64,000 nt of DNA from JALNZF01 sp964447405 (GTDB lineage: Bacteria > Nitrospirota > UBA9217): contig CAYUSP010000003.1 of the NCBI GenBank assembly GCA_964447405.1, positions 372,001 through 436,000 on the forward strand. The letters are read 5' to 3'. The position numbers were made by a program, and so were the translations under genes. The notes under the pieces were generated by a model. The model made no database searches. It saw only the letters and a list, made by a program, of their open reading frames with translations, and was not told the DNA's origin. Positions within the stretch are counted from its first letter, which is position 1; each line of letters opens with the position of its first letter. Positions 9,091-16,739 of the stretch are shown here, piece after piece.

Positions 9091-9606
9091 TTAATCCTGA
9101 TTATCCACAATGAGACGCGCTTGCTGCAAGAGCCTGAAGGTCATACTTCTCGCTTCATTCGCCCTGAGTTCATAGATCTTCTCGCGGCATTTCATATAGA
9201 TGTCAAATGAGAAGAGCGCCAAATCATCAATGGCTGCATCCAAGGCTGTCAGTTCGTCGACGATACCTTCCTGCCGGAGAACTTCACTGCCCAGTTCCTG
9301 ACGAACGATTTTCTTGAGCTGAAAAATGAACGCAAGGGCTTCGGATGCCGTAAACTCCTGAATCGCCCGGATCCTGATCATGCTGTCCAGGAACGCTGCT
9401 ACCGTGTCAGCGATCAGACCCTGCAGAAGCGCATCAAAGAGTTTCTCAGTCCCTTCGGCCAGTGTAAAACCAACCGGATTGGTAAACTGGGCTTTCTGCT
9501 TTTTCAGGAAACCGGCAGTATCCTTGGCATACGTATCCGCAATGGCATCAAACCATTTCTTTAGGATCGCCTGTTTCTTCTCTATGAGGTGCTCTTTAAG
9601 GTTCAT
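9091..9606 (-). CDS. RsbRD_N-like all-helical protein in the dsr locus
   Basis: A 171-residue soluble, mostly helical protein. Its opening, MNLKEHLIEKKQAILKKWFDAIADTY, and the later FTASEALAFIFQLKKIVRQEL resemble the RsbRD N-terminal sensor-like domain (PF14361 type); there is no STAS or kinase domain attached. It lies 54 bases upstream of dsrM and downstream of dsrF on the same strand, so it should be made together with the Dsr proteins. Function is unknown; a role as a regulator or accessory factor of the Dsr membrane complex is inference from position only. Confidence 0.75.
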   Translation of the reverse strand: MNLKEHLIEKKQAILKKWFDAIADTYAKDTAGFLKKQKAQFTNPVGFTLAEGTEKLFDALLQGLIADTVAAFLDSMIRIRAIQEFTASEALAFIFQLKKIVRQELGSEVLRQEGIVDELTALDAAIDDLALFSFDIYMKCREKIYELRANEARSMTFRLLQQARLIVDNQD

Positions 9607-9676
9607 ATCCCCTGTGCATCCCGAAATATTTTCCCCGCAGCGCGAGCTGCAGGGAATCCAGATGATCCGTTCTTGA

Positions 9677-10093
9677 CTAGAAGAACAGCAGGTGCTTTAC
9701 GCTATCCATTTCTTTTTGAATGTCAGCGAACGAAACAAATTTTGTCGCGATTTCCGCTCCACCCATATCCTCGGCATCAGAGACTATCTGGTCCTCTTTG
9801 AGGCCAAGACGATCCATGTCCTCCTTGCAAACCCAGATGGGAACATCAGTCATAAGACAGCCTTTGATGTGACTTTCTGTACTCGTCACGCCATAGGTCT
9901 TCATCGCCTGCTGTCCCTTCACGGCGTTCAGCACACCGTCGCCCACGAATGCAATGGTAGGAACAACTGAATCGCCGTCGTCCATGTAGATTTCGGCGGT
10001 CTGGCTTGCCAGGGCATGGGTGAGCGCAAGACGTGGATTCTCGCTCTTGTACGGCGGCCTCTGAACAATAAACAACAATTTGACTGCAGCCAT
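9677..10093 (-). CDS. dsrF: DsrF-like sulfur-transfer subunit (DsrE/F family)
   Basis: A 138-residue DsrE/DsrF-fold protein; the IWVCKEDMDRLGL segment fits the cysteine position of DsrF/TusC. In sulfur oxidisers, DsrEFH is a cytoplasmic heterohexamer that passes persulfide sulfur to DsrC. The start at 10093 follows AGGAGGTGAGTAAC; the upstream GTG is part of that ribosome site. It lies one base from dsrE. The assignment as F rather than a second E subunit rests on order and this motif, so it is moderately sure. Confidence 0.8.
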   Translation of the reverse strand: MAAVKLLFIVQRPPYKSENPRLALTHALASQTAEIYMDDGDSVVPTIAFVGDGVLNAVKGQQAMKTYGVTSTESHIKGCLMTDVPIWVCKEDMDRLGLKEDQIVSDAEDMGGAEIATKFVSFADIQKEMDSVKHLLFF

Positions 10094-10094
10094 G

Positions 10095-10454
10095 TTACTC
10101 ACCTCCTATGTGGAGAAGCCGGTCGGTCTTGACGGTCTTCGCCAGGTACCAATCCATGCTGGCGCGCTTCATGCCTTCCGGCACATCTTCCTTGTGATAC
10201 CCGCGCGCCTCGGCACAAGCCTCGCACACGGTGATCTCCATCCCTTTTCCGATAAGCTCCTTCATGCGCTTTTCAATGTGCGAATAATCCTTAAACGCCT
10301 TCTGACCCTTCTTGCCCATCATCACTGCATTGCCAGACAACCACATGTTCACCTTATGGCCTTTGGCCATCGCAGCCTCGGCGAGCTTGAAGGAAAAATC
10401 AAGCGACATTGAGCCGACAAGAGAAGGGAACGTTCCTATAGTTAATTCTCCCAT
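10095..10454 (-). CDS. dsrE: DsrE-like sulfur-transfer subunit
   Basis: A 119-residue DsrE-family protein. The persulfide-carrying region reads ITVCEACAEARG (C77, C80), matching the catalytic cysteine of TusD/DsrE with an extra cysteine three residues on. It belongs to the dsrH-dsrE-dsrF gene run. In DsrEFH the E subunit carries the persulfide handed on to DsrC, whose gene lies about 740 bases upstream in the same locus. AGGAGG precedes the ATG. Confidence 0.88.
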   Translation of the reverse strand: MGELTIGTFPSLVGSMSLDFSFKLAEAAMAKGHKVNMWLSGNAVMMGKKGQKAFKDYSHIEKRMKELIGKGMEITVCEACAEARGYHKEDVPEGMKRASMDWYLAKTVKTDRLLHIGGE

Positions 10455-10497
10455 GAAATCCTCCTTGTTTTTATATACATTTCCATCGTCACACGGA

Positions 10498-10797
10498 TTA
10501 CAGCCAGGCAGTCTTTTCGTAGTCGGTCATGATGAGATCGACGATGTCACCATAGTTAACCACCTTTACCTTGGGATTCACATTCGCCGCAGTATAGCCG
10601 CGAGTCTCAAGGTCGTCGGACAGTACGTAGAAATTCGCACCGGCCTTCGCAAGCACGGGCGAATCCTTGCCGTTCTCTTTCGTCACAGCGTGGTAAATGC
10701 CGTTCTCCACAAGGATTATCCCCAGTTTGTCAGCGTTCAGTCGTTCAAGAGAATCCTCAGTCCTTCTCCAGTCACTTAAAAATACCGCTAATTTCAT
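10498..10797 (-). CDS. dsrH: DsrH-like subunit without cysteine
   Basis: A 99-residue DsrH/TusB-family protein: LGIILVENGIYHAVT matches the family core and it ends in KTAWL, like the usual family C-terminus. The start at 10797 is supported by GGGGAGGTGAGATC. In characterised DsrH a conserved cysteine sits in the N-terminal third; this protein contains no cysteine at all, so it would be structural only. It is first of the dsrH-E-F run. Confidence 0.82.
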   Translation of the reverse strand: MKLAVFLSDWRRTEDSLERLNADKLGIILVENGIYHAVTKENGKDSPVLAKAGANFYVLSDDLETRGYTAANVNPKVKVVNYGDIVDLIMTDYEKTAWL

Positions 10798-10837
10798 GAT
10801 CTCACCTCCCCTAGAGCGCATTCAGAATAAAAAAACA

Positions 10838-10862
10838 GGGGATAATTATAAAAACTATCCCC
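10838..10862 (-). terminator. hairpin between ferredoxin and dsrH
   Basis: Stem GGGGATA / TATCCCC with an 11-base loop, followed on the minus strand by a T-rich run. It lies between the ferredoxin stop and the dsrH start and may reduce transcription into dsrHEF. Confidence 0.5.
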
Positions 10863-10886
10863 TTTCGTATACCGACTGTCACCTCA

Positions 10887-11072
10887 TTATATCTCGGTAA
10901 CCGTGATCGCCTGCTGCGGGCAGTTCTCCACGCAAGTCAGGCAATTAATACACTCGGACATGTTTACCGGTTCGGCCTTCTCGCCTTCCAGCTTGAACAC
11001 AGCCTGAGGGCAAACATTCACGCAAGTACCGTCACCGTCGCACTTTTTCTTGTCCACTGTTACCATGTACAT
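10887..11072 (-). CDS. second dicluster ferredoxin of the dsr locus
   Basis: A 61-residue paralogue of the ferredoxin at 3650-3835, identical over most of its length including both cluster motifs: CxxDxxCxxxCP (Asp in place of the second Cys) and CINCLTCVENCP. The start at 11072 follows AAGGAGG. It lies between dsrC and dsrH, so each end of the dsrC-to-dsrP segment carries one copy. It is probably an electron donor or acceptor for the Dsr enzymes. The small differences (ENC versus ESC, TVTEI versus TVNEM) show the duplicate is not freshly made. Confidence 0.92.
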   Translation of the reverse strand: MYMVTVDKKKCDGDGTCVNVCPQAVFKLEGEKAEPVNMSECINCLTCVENCPQQAITVTEI

Positions 11073-11195
11073 AGCGGGAAAATCCTCCTTCACGCAACAC
11101 ACTTCTCACCAGGCGCGTTTCAACACCATGATTGCCATGCATCCGAGCTCAAGCGAACCTGTCGACTACAGTCGTATGGCAACATAATGGTACAG

Positions 11196-11531
11196 TTATA
11201 CGCAGCCTGTCGGCTTGGGAAGACCGGCGATTTTGCACGCCTGTTTTGCCGGACCGCCCGGATAGAGTTCATACAGATATTTGGTATTGCCCTTGTCCGC
11301 GCCGAGCTTTTTGCCGATTTCCTTCACCAGGATCTTGATCATCGGAGCGATCTGATACTGCTTGTAGTAGTCACGAAGGAAGTTTACGACCTCCCAGTGC
11401 TGTTCGCTCATATCGATGCCTTCCACCTGCGCAAAATAAGCGGCGACATCCATGTTCCAGTCATCCAGGTTTGCCAAAAATCCATCCTCATCCACTTCGA
11501 TCGTCTTGCCTTTGACTTCAACTGTTCCCAT
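11196..11531 (-). CDS. dsrC: DsrC, sulfur-carrier protein of sulfite reduction
   Basis: A 111-residue DsrC with both functional cysteines in the flexible C-terminal arm, C99 and C110 (KQACKIAGLPKPTGCV), the latter penultimate. The YPGGPAKQACK stretch is typical of true DsrC rather than TusE. DsrC takes sulfur from DsrAB as a trisulfide bridging these cysteines, which DsrK then reduces. I chose MGTVEVKG at 11531 because the 20 residues upstream do not belong to the family and AAAGGGG precedes that ATG. It lies between the zinc-ribbon gene and a ferredoxin. Confidence 0.96.
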   Translation of the reverse strand: MGTVEVKGKTIEVDEDGFLANLDDWNMDVAAYFAQVEGIDMSEQHWEVVNFLRDYYKQYQIAPMIKILVKEIGKKLGADKGNTKYLYELYPGGPAKQACKIAGLPKPTGCV

Positions 11532-11623
11532 TGTAGTTCCCCTTTCGTTAGTGTAAATAGTATTTGGGCGCTTTTGAAGCGTCCTTCTCAATTAGTGCAG
11601 AGCCAATCTCTTCTCTGCGTCTG

Positions 11624-11989
11624 TCAGCCTTCTTTTTTCCTTACTTTGATCATATAAAGACGACCTTTGCCATCCATGTATCTCTTTGATTCTCCGGACG
11701 ATCGGTGCGTCCTCCAATCATAGTTGAGGACCGCATCATCATAGTCTATGCCTGACAACAGGCTGGTTGCTTCCTTCGACAATTCACGCCCTGCAAGCTC
11801 AAGGGCCTGCATCATGATGATTCCTACGTTCTTGCCTGTCTGGTCCACGATATACCAGGCACCGCATGTCCTGCATTTGCCACCCAGAGCATTTTCGACA
11901 ACATCGATCTTTATCTCAGCGGGCCGTTCGAGATTGGTTCTGCAAAACGGGCACGTCGGCTCTACGTTGTCTCGTACCCCTGATCTCAA
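11624..11989 (-). CDS. zinc-ribbon protein of unknown function, coupled to dsrN
   Basis: A 121-residue protein if it starts at the TTG at 11989, which overlaps the dsrN stop as TTGA; a longer in-frame reading reaches 12067 inside dsrN. It has four cysteines in two pairs, TCPFC and GKCRTCGAWY, likely binding one metal, then a helical region (GIIMMQALELAGREL) and a basic C-terminus. I do not recognise a named family. Position between dsrN and dsrC and the stop-start overlap say it is made with the Dsr proteins. Start uncertain; function unknown. Confidence 0.7.
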   Translation of the reverse strand: MRSGVRDNVEPTCPFCRTNLERPAEIKIDVVENALGGKCRTCGAWYIVDQTGKNVGIIMMQALELAGRELSKEATSLLSGIDYDDAVLNYDWRTHRSSGESKRYMDGKGRLYMIKVRKKEG

Positions 11990-13401
11990 TGTGATGACCT
12001 GACTTTTTCTGCCGCAAGCCTTCTGGTGCGATGATCCCTCGCTTGATTCACCAGCGCTGCCGCCCACGAGGGTGTACCGAGTGCATGAATGTGCGTATAG
12101 CAGGCAAGGACATTCTTATATATCAAGCCATCTCCCCTACTATCGATGCCACCGCCGCGTTGCACGTGATATGCCATGGGTGGCAGGGTTTCAGTGCTCA
12201 GCACGCGCGAGTAATGGAATTCGTGTCCACGAACTGTCTCACCTTTGCACAGGAAAGGACCATCTGACGCCGCCTCCAAGACAGCGTATCCGTGAGCCTG
12301 TGGGCGCTGTTCAAGGATAAAATCAACCGGGAAAACAGCTGTCATGGGATACGCTTTATCTTGTACCTGCAAACTCCTGCCCAGATAGATGAGCCCGCCG
12401 CACTCCGCATAAATGGGCAGCCCGCCTTCTGCCGCTTCCTTGACAGATAGGCAAAAACTCACGTTCCCGGAAAGAGCTGCAGCCTGAGTCTCCGGGAAAC
12501 CACCCCCGATATACAGTGCATCAAGACAAGACGGCAGTACCGCATCCTGCAGCGCATTCAACTCAAGGAGATCTGCACCCTGCTCCTGAAGCGCCTCGAG
12601 ATTATCGGGATAATAGAATTGGAATGCCGTATCCCGGATAATGCCTATGACAACCCGACCTGTCTGAACCTTCGCGCTCGGCACGACCTGTACTGATGCG
12701 TCGAGCATCGGGACTTCCCGTGCGATGTTCCATAATGCTTCAAGATCGAGGTATTTTTCTGCAACGACCGCTGACGCTTCAATAGCGCGATCTACCTCTG
12801 GATGCTCTTGAAACGGGGTGAGCCCCATATGCCGCTCAGGAAATGAACCCTTGGCCTGGCGCGGTATTGCTCCAACTACCGGAATACCACTGCTCTGCTC
12901 GATCGACGATCTAATCACCGTTTCGTGACGGCCAGGGGAAACATTGTTTAGGATGATTCCCCTGAGGTCAACCTCGGCATCAAAATGCTTGCATCCCAAA
13001 ATACATGCCGCTACTGTGCTGGAAGCTTTGGTACAATCGACGATCAGAATTACGGGAATCTTCAGCAGCCTAGAAAGACGGGCTGTGCTGTATGTTCCGG
13101 TCTCATCAACACCGTCATACAGACCCCGGTTCCCTTCTATCAGAGCGACATCCGCTTCGGAAGAGTGCCCCTGAAATGACCGCAGAATCCGCTCCCGATC
13201 CATGATAAAAAGATCGAGATTATAGCACGGCCTGCCCGCTGCCGCTCCCAGCCATCCCGCATCAATAAAATCCGGGCCTTTTTTAAAGACCGCAATACGA
13301 CGACCGAGTTTGCGCCATGCAGCAATGATCCCTAATGAGATCGTCGTTTTTCCCGACCCACCTCGAGTGGCGGAAATAGACAGCCTTGGTATAGTCCACA
13401 T
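11986..13401 (-). CDS. dsrN: DsrN, siroheme amidation / cobyrinate a,c-diamide synthase family
   Basis: A 471-residue protein of the CobB/CbiA family: an ATP-binding N-terminal domain (RGGSGKTTISLGI, residues 13-25) and a C-terminal glutamine amidotransferase domain with the nucleophile region IYAECGGLIYLG. Cobyrinate synthases amidate corrinoids, but within dsr loci the homologue DsrN is thought to amidate siroheme for DsrAB. It lies 8 bases downstream of dsrD. No other cobalamin gene is in the window, which favours the siroheme role. Confidence 0.92.
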   Translation of the reverse strand: MWTIPRLSISATRGGSGKTTISLGIIAAWRKLGRRIAVFKKGPDFIDAGWLGAAAGRPCYNLDLFIMDRERILRSFQGHSSEADVALIEGNRGLYDGVDETGTYSTARLSRLLKIPVILIVDCTKASSTVAACILGCKHFDAEVDLRGIILNNVSPGRHETVIRSSIEQSSGIPVVGAIPRQAKGSFPERHMGLTPFQEHPEVDRAIEASAVVAEKYLDLEALWNIAREVPMLDASVQVVPSAKVQTGRVVIGIIRDTAFQFYYPDNLEALQEQGADLLELNALQDAVLPSCLDALYIGGGFPETQAAALSGNVSFCLSVKEAAEGGLPIYAECGGLIYLGRSLQVQDKAYPMTAVFPVDFILEQRPQAHGYAVLEAASDGPFLCKGETVRGHEFHYSRVLSTETLPPMAYHVQRGGGIDSRGDGLIYKNVLACYTHIHALGTPSWAAALVNQARDHRTRRLAAEKVRSSH

Positions 13402-13409
13402 GCTGCAAA

Positions 13410-13643
13410 CTACTGGGGATTCGCCGATCCCTCAGTGTGGGGAATCTCGATAAAGCTTCCGCCGAAATAGGAATAGACCAGTTTGCCGCCATCAACGAGT
13501 TCGCGAATGGCTGCCTTGGCTTCTTCTTCAGTTGCACCTTCGGCGATCATGGCCTTCTTGATATCCCCGGCTTTCATTTTCTTTTTTCCCTGATTCTTTT
13601 CAACCAGGTCATACACTTTTTTTTGAACTTCCGCAGCGTCCAT
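13410..13643 (-). CDS. dsrD: DsrD, winged-helix activator of DsrAB
   Basis: A 77-residue DsrD. It begins MDAAEVQKKVYDLVEKNQGKKK, and the ELVDGGKLVYSYFGGSFIEIP stretch is the characteristic winged-helix part. DsrD is an allosteric activator of dissimilatory sulfite reductase and a genomic marker for the reductive direction. GGAGGAGTGCGATT precedes the ATG. It lies 89 bases downstream of dsrB with a strong hairpin between. Confidence 0.95.
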   Translation of the reverse strand: MDAAEVQKKVYDLVEKNQGKKKMKAGDIKKAMIAEGATEEEAKAAIRELVDGGKLVYSYFGGSFIEIPHTEGSANPQ

Positions 13644-13684
13644 AATCGCACTCCTCCGGTTAAAATGTGCACATCATCAGAAAA

Positions 13685-13711
13685 CCGGCCCCGGAGAAAT
13701 ACCGGGGCCGG
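13685..13711 (-). terminator. strong hairpin between dsrB and dsrD
   Basis: Perfect 10-bp stem CCGGCCCCGG / CCGGGGCCGG with a 7-base loop. On the minus strand it is followed by only four T, so it may act as a partial terminator or as an mRNA-stabilising element that raises dsrAB over the downstream genes. Confidence 0.6.
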
Positions 13712-13732
13712 TGTGTTCATGGCGCTATATTC

Positions 13733-14806
13733 TTATTCCCACTTGAAGGTGGGAGTCATGCGGAACGTTTCGCGGGCAAATGTGAAATCGTCGATATGCT
13801 GATAGGTGAAGGGCAGTCCCGTCAGTTTGAAGAACCGCTCCCAGCCTATGCGTTCGATCCACTCACCCATGCGCTCGTGCTTTTTGGCATTCTGCGCGTA
13901 GATCTCAACCAGATGCTTCACCGCTTTCACGGTTTCAGGCCAACGCGGCGGAGTGTTCGGCAGGAACGGGATGACCAGCTTGGACATGCGGGCAGGTCCG
14001 CGGGCATTCGACACCTTGCCACCGACATAGATGGAGATACCATCGCCGCCGCCATCGGCGATGGGAAGCGACGGGCACATCGTATAGCAGTTGCCGCAGT
14101 ACATGCAGCGTTCAGCCTTGATCTTCACGGACTTCGTTGCCGGATTCGGGCTGATAGCGCCCGTGGGGCAGGAAGCGATCGTCGTGGGAATTTCGCACTG
14201 ATTCGCCAGTGTCGCCTCGTTCACCTTGGGAGGCAGGCGATGGATACCGAGGATGGCGATGTCTGAGCAGTGGACCGCACCGCACATGTTCAAGCAGCAC
14301 GCAAGTGCAATACGTACGCGTGCAGGCAGGCTCTTCGTGGTGAAATACTCGTGAAGCTCATCCATGACAGCCTTCACCACGCCCGAAGCATCCGTCGCCG
14401 GCGTGTGGCAGTGGATCCAGCCCTGGGTGTGAACCACGTTGCTGATGCCGTAACCAATGCCGCCAACGAGATGACCGCGCTTCTTGAGGTCAGCGACCAT
14501 TGCGTCAACCTGATCTTTCGCCGGGAAGAACTCGATATTGTGGCGCGTCGTCCAGCGAAGGTGACCACCGCTGTATTTCTCGGAGATGTCGCACATCTCA
14601 CGGACGTAATCCGTGCTCACCAGGCGCGGCGTGGCAATGCGCACGGTATACAGTTCATCTCCTGTCTCGGAAACATGCTTCATTACTCCCTTGTTGATCT
14701 GTTCATGATACTTCCACTTCCCGTAGTTCTTTGCGATCACGGGAGGCAGAAATTTATTATAATCAGGTGAACCAAGATCCGTTATTCTTTTCGGTTTGTC
14801 AGCCAT
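13733..14806 (-). CDS. dsrB: dissimilatory sulfite reductase beta subunit
   Basis: A 357-residue DsrB. It carries the siroheme/4Fe-4S cysteines in CCLNMCGAVHCSD and a ferredoxin insertion with CMYCGNCYTMCP. LRWTTRHNIEFF and the central TPATDASG are family landmarks. With DsrA it forms the cytoplasmic alpha2beta2 reductase that reduces sulfite with six electrons and loads sulfur on DsrC. It lies 40 bases downstream of dsrA. Confidence 0.97.
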   Translation of the reverse strand: MADKPKRITDLGSPDYNKFLPPVIAKNYGKWKYHEQINKGVMKHVSETGDELYTVRIATPRLVSTDYVREMCDISEKYSGGHLRWTTRHNIEFFPAKDQVDAMVADLKKRGHLVGGIGYGISNVVHTQGWIHCHTPATDASGVVKAVMDELHEYFTTKSLPARVRIALACCLNMCGAVHCSDIAILGIHRLPPKVNEATLANQCEIPTTIASCPTGAISPNPATKSVKIKAERCMYCGNCYTMCPSLPIADGGGDGISIYVGGKVSNARGPARMSKLVIPFLPNTPPRWPETVKAVKHLVEIYAQNAKKHERMGEWIERIGWERFFKLTGLPFTYQHIDDFTFARETFRMTPTFKWE

Positions 14807-14846
14807 TATAGGATTTCCTCCTTAAAATTATTCGCAGTTAGAGTGT

Positions 14847-16025
14847 TTACTTCACTTCACCTGGTGCCCAGAACACATAGGGATTCGTCCTCGGCGCCTT
14901 TACCATCTGCGGCACGGGCGGCAGACCGGTGAATTCGAGCATGGATCTCATACCAATGCGGTCCACCAGTTCACCAATACGCTCGCGGTTCTTGCCGGAC
15001 TCATCCCACCACTCCCACAGCTTGCGGATAAGACCTTCGAGGTTGTCATAGGGCGCTTCAAGCTTCATGAAGGGCACAATAACCCAGCTCATCAACGCGC
15101 CGGTCACAATCGGGGCCTTGCCGCCGAGCATGATCGTTGCACCCTTCTCCTTGCCTGGGCGGAGGGCCTTCGACATCTGGTTGATGCAGTGCATGCAGCG
15201 GTTGCAGTCCTTGTCATTAATCTTGAGCGCACTGCCGTCGAAGCTCATGCACTTGGTCGGGCACATATTCACGATCTCTTCCTGGATGTTCATCTTAGAG
15301 GCATAATTCTTTACTTCCGCCTGGTCGATGCGGATGTTGTCTCTCCAGGTGCCGATGATGGACATATCGGCGCGGGCCACTGCTGCGGTGCAGTCATTGG
15401 CACAACCGGACACTTTGATCTTAAACTTGTACGGGAACGCAGGGCGATGGAGCTCATCTTGGAATTTATGGGTCAGCGTATGGCAGATCGACATGGTGTC
15501 GATGTTTGAGTACTCGCAGCGAGCCATGCCCACGCAGGAACTCGGTGTGCGGAGACAGGAACCGGATCCGCCAAGGTCCCAGCCCTTTGCAGTGATCTCT
15601 GCGAAGATCGGCTCAAGCTTATCGGTCTGTGTACCGAGCCATATGATGTCGCCGGTTGAACCATGCATGTTCCACATGCCGCTGCCGTGCTTTTCCCATA
15701 TATCGCAAAGTTCTTTCAGGGCTTTGGAGGTATAGAAGAATCCGGATGGCGGGTTGACGCGAACTGTATGGAAATGGGCCACGCCGGGGAATTCTTCGGG
15801 CAAATCACAGTAACGGCCGATAACACCGCCGCCATAACCGAGGACACCGACGATACCGCCGTGTTTCCAGTGGGTGATTTTGTCCCGGTACGATCTCTCC
15901 AGAATTCCGAGCAGATCCTGCGCTGTGTTGCTCTTCTTTGCGGCCGTTTTAATCTCTTTCACAAAACTGGGCCATGCGCCTTTTTCAAGGTCATCAAGCA
16001 TCGGTGTTTTTACATCTTTGCTCAT
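14847..16025 (-). CDS. dsrA: dissimilatory sulfite reductase alpha subunit
   Basis: A 392-residue DsrA. Siroheme-cluster cysteines are visible as CVGMARC (C-x5-C) and SGCANDCTAAVARAD (C-x3-C). A ferredoxin domain follows with CPTKC and CNRCMHC. It is the first gene of the whole dsr locus, with AAGGAGG before the ATG; the promoter must lie in the AT-rich gap upstream. A full set of dsrA, B, D and N behind one another argues that sulfite is reduced, not oxidised. Confidence 0.97.
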   Translation of the reverse strand: MSKDVKTPMLDDLEKGAWPSFVKEIKTAAKKSNTAQDLLGILERSYRDKITHWKHGGIVGVLGYGGGVIGRYCDLPEEFPGVAHFHTVRVNPPSGFFYTSKALKELCDIWEKHGSGMWNMHGSTGDIIWLGTQTDKLEPIFAEITAKGWDLGGSGSCLRTPSSCVGMARCEYSNIDTMSICHTLTHKFQDELHRPAFPYKFKIKVSGCANDCTAAVARADMSIIGTWRDNIRIDQAEVKNYASKMNIQEEIVNMCPTKCMSFDGSALKINDKDCNRCMHCINQMSKALRPGKEKGATIMLGGKAPIVTGALMSWVIVPFMKLEAPYDNLEGLIRKLWEWWDESGKNRERIGELVDRIGMRSMLEFTGLPPVPQMVKAPRTNPYVFWAPGEVK

Positions 16026-16540
16026 TAGAAATCCTCCTTATAGAGTTATCTCATTGATATTAAAACATCACTATTCATGGGACATTTTTTTGTGCTGCGA
16101 TCCGGAAAGTTGTTCGGAACAGAAACGAAGTACTGTTGCGTTATCACAGAGGACAAATTTATTCCGATAAGCTACAGGATCCCCCTTTCTTAGCAGAGTC
16201 AAGCACTCGGTATTTTTTGCAAATGAGGCGGGTGAGCCCAACAATCAAATACTGAACCTCAAGTCCTATTGAGTGTCAGGCATGCGATTGTATGTGTACT
16301 AACCTGATTAGTCAAATAAATAAAATTAATAAAACCATAACGCTGGACAATTTCCAGAGTTTAGCATATTGCAAATAATTTATATAAATACAGGAAGATA
16401 TGTTCTATTGAGAATAATATTGTATAGAGGTGTAATAAATTGCAAATTCGTTGCCACAGAATTTCTATAGTCTGCAATCTTAAACCATATATTAATCATA
16501 AAGTTAGATTTCGTGATAATTAGCTAGCGCATCAAACAAT

Positions 16541-16556
16541 TTGGTATTTGTACCAA
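16541..16556. promoter_or_regulatory. candidate operator palindrome TTGGTA-N4-TACCAA
   Basis: A perfect palindrome TTGGTA tttg TACCAA lies in the dsrA-osmC gap. A looser copy, TTGG-N8-CCAA, occurs at 16620-16635, about 50 bases before the osmC minus-35. Two similar sites in one control region suggest a repressor or activator site; the protein is unknown. Confidence 0.4.
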
Positions 16557-16670
16557 TTAATATCGTACCATAAGCATAATACTATGATTTAAAACACTAA
16601 TTACGTAAAACGCTCTTGATTGGCATTATTACCAAATTATCGCTAGTAAAAGAACAAATTCTCTCTCACA

Positions 16671-16699
16671 TTGACACTGGAAAAACCTTCTGATACGAT
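16671..16699 (+). promoter_or_regulatory. sigma-70 promoter of osmC-like gene
   Basis: TTGACA at 16671-16676, a 17-base spacer and TACGAT at 16694-16699, about 40 bases before the osmC-like start codon. Confidence 0.65.
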
Positions 16700-16739
16700 G
16701 CGTCATGTCGTCAATGAATACAGAAAAAGAGGAGGGTAT

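Larger units (their letters stand above)
16026..16739. other. AT-rich divergent control region between dsrA and osmC
   Basis: About 710 bases with no gene, noticeably AT-rich against the coding backbone. It must hold the dsrA promoter (minus strand) and the osmC promoter at 16671-16699 (plus strand), plus two related palindromes at 16541-16556 and 16620-16635. I found no convincing minus-35/minus-10 pair for dsrA. Confidence 0.6.

Noticed and set aside
12072..12320. Plus-strand frames inside dsrN
   Set aside because: Antisense to the amidotransferase domain of DsrN, with no family match.
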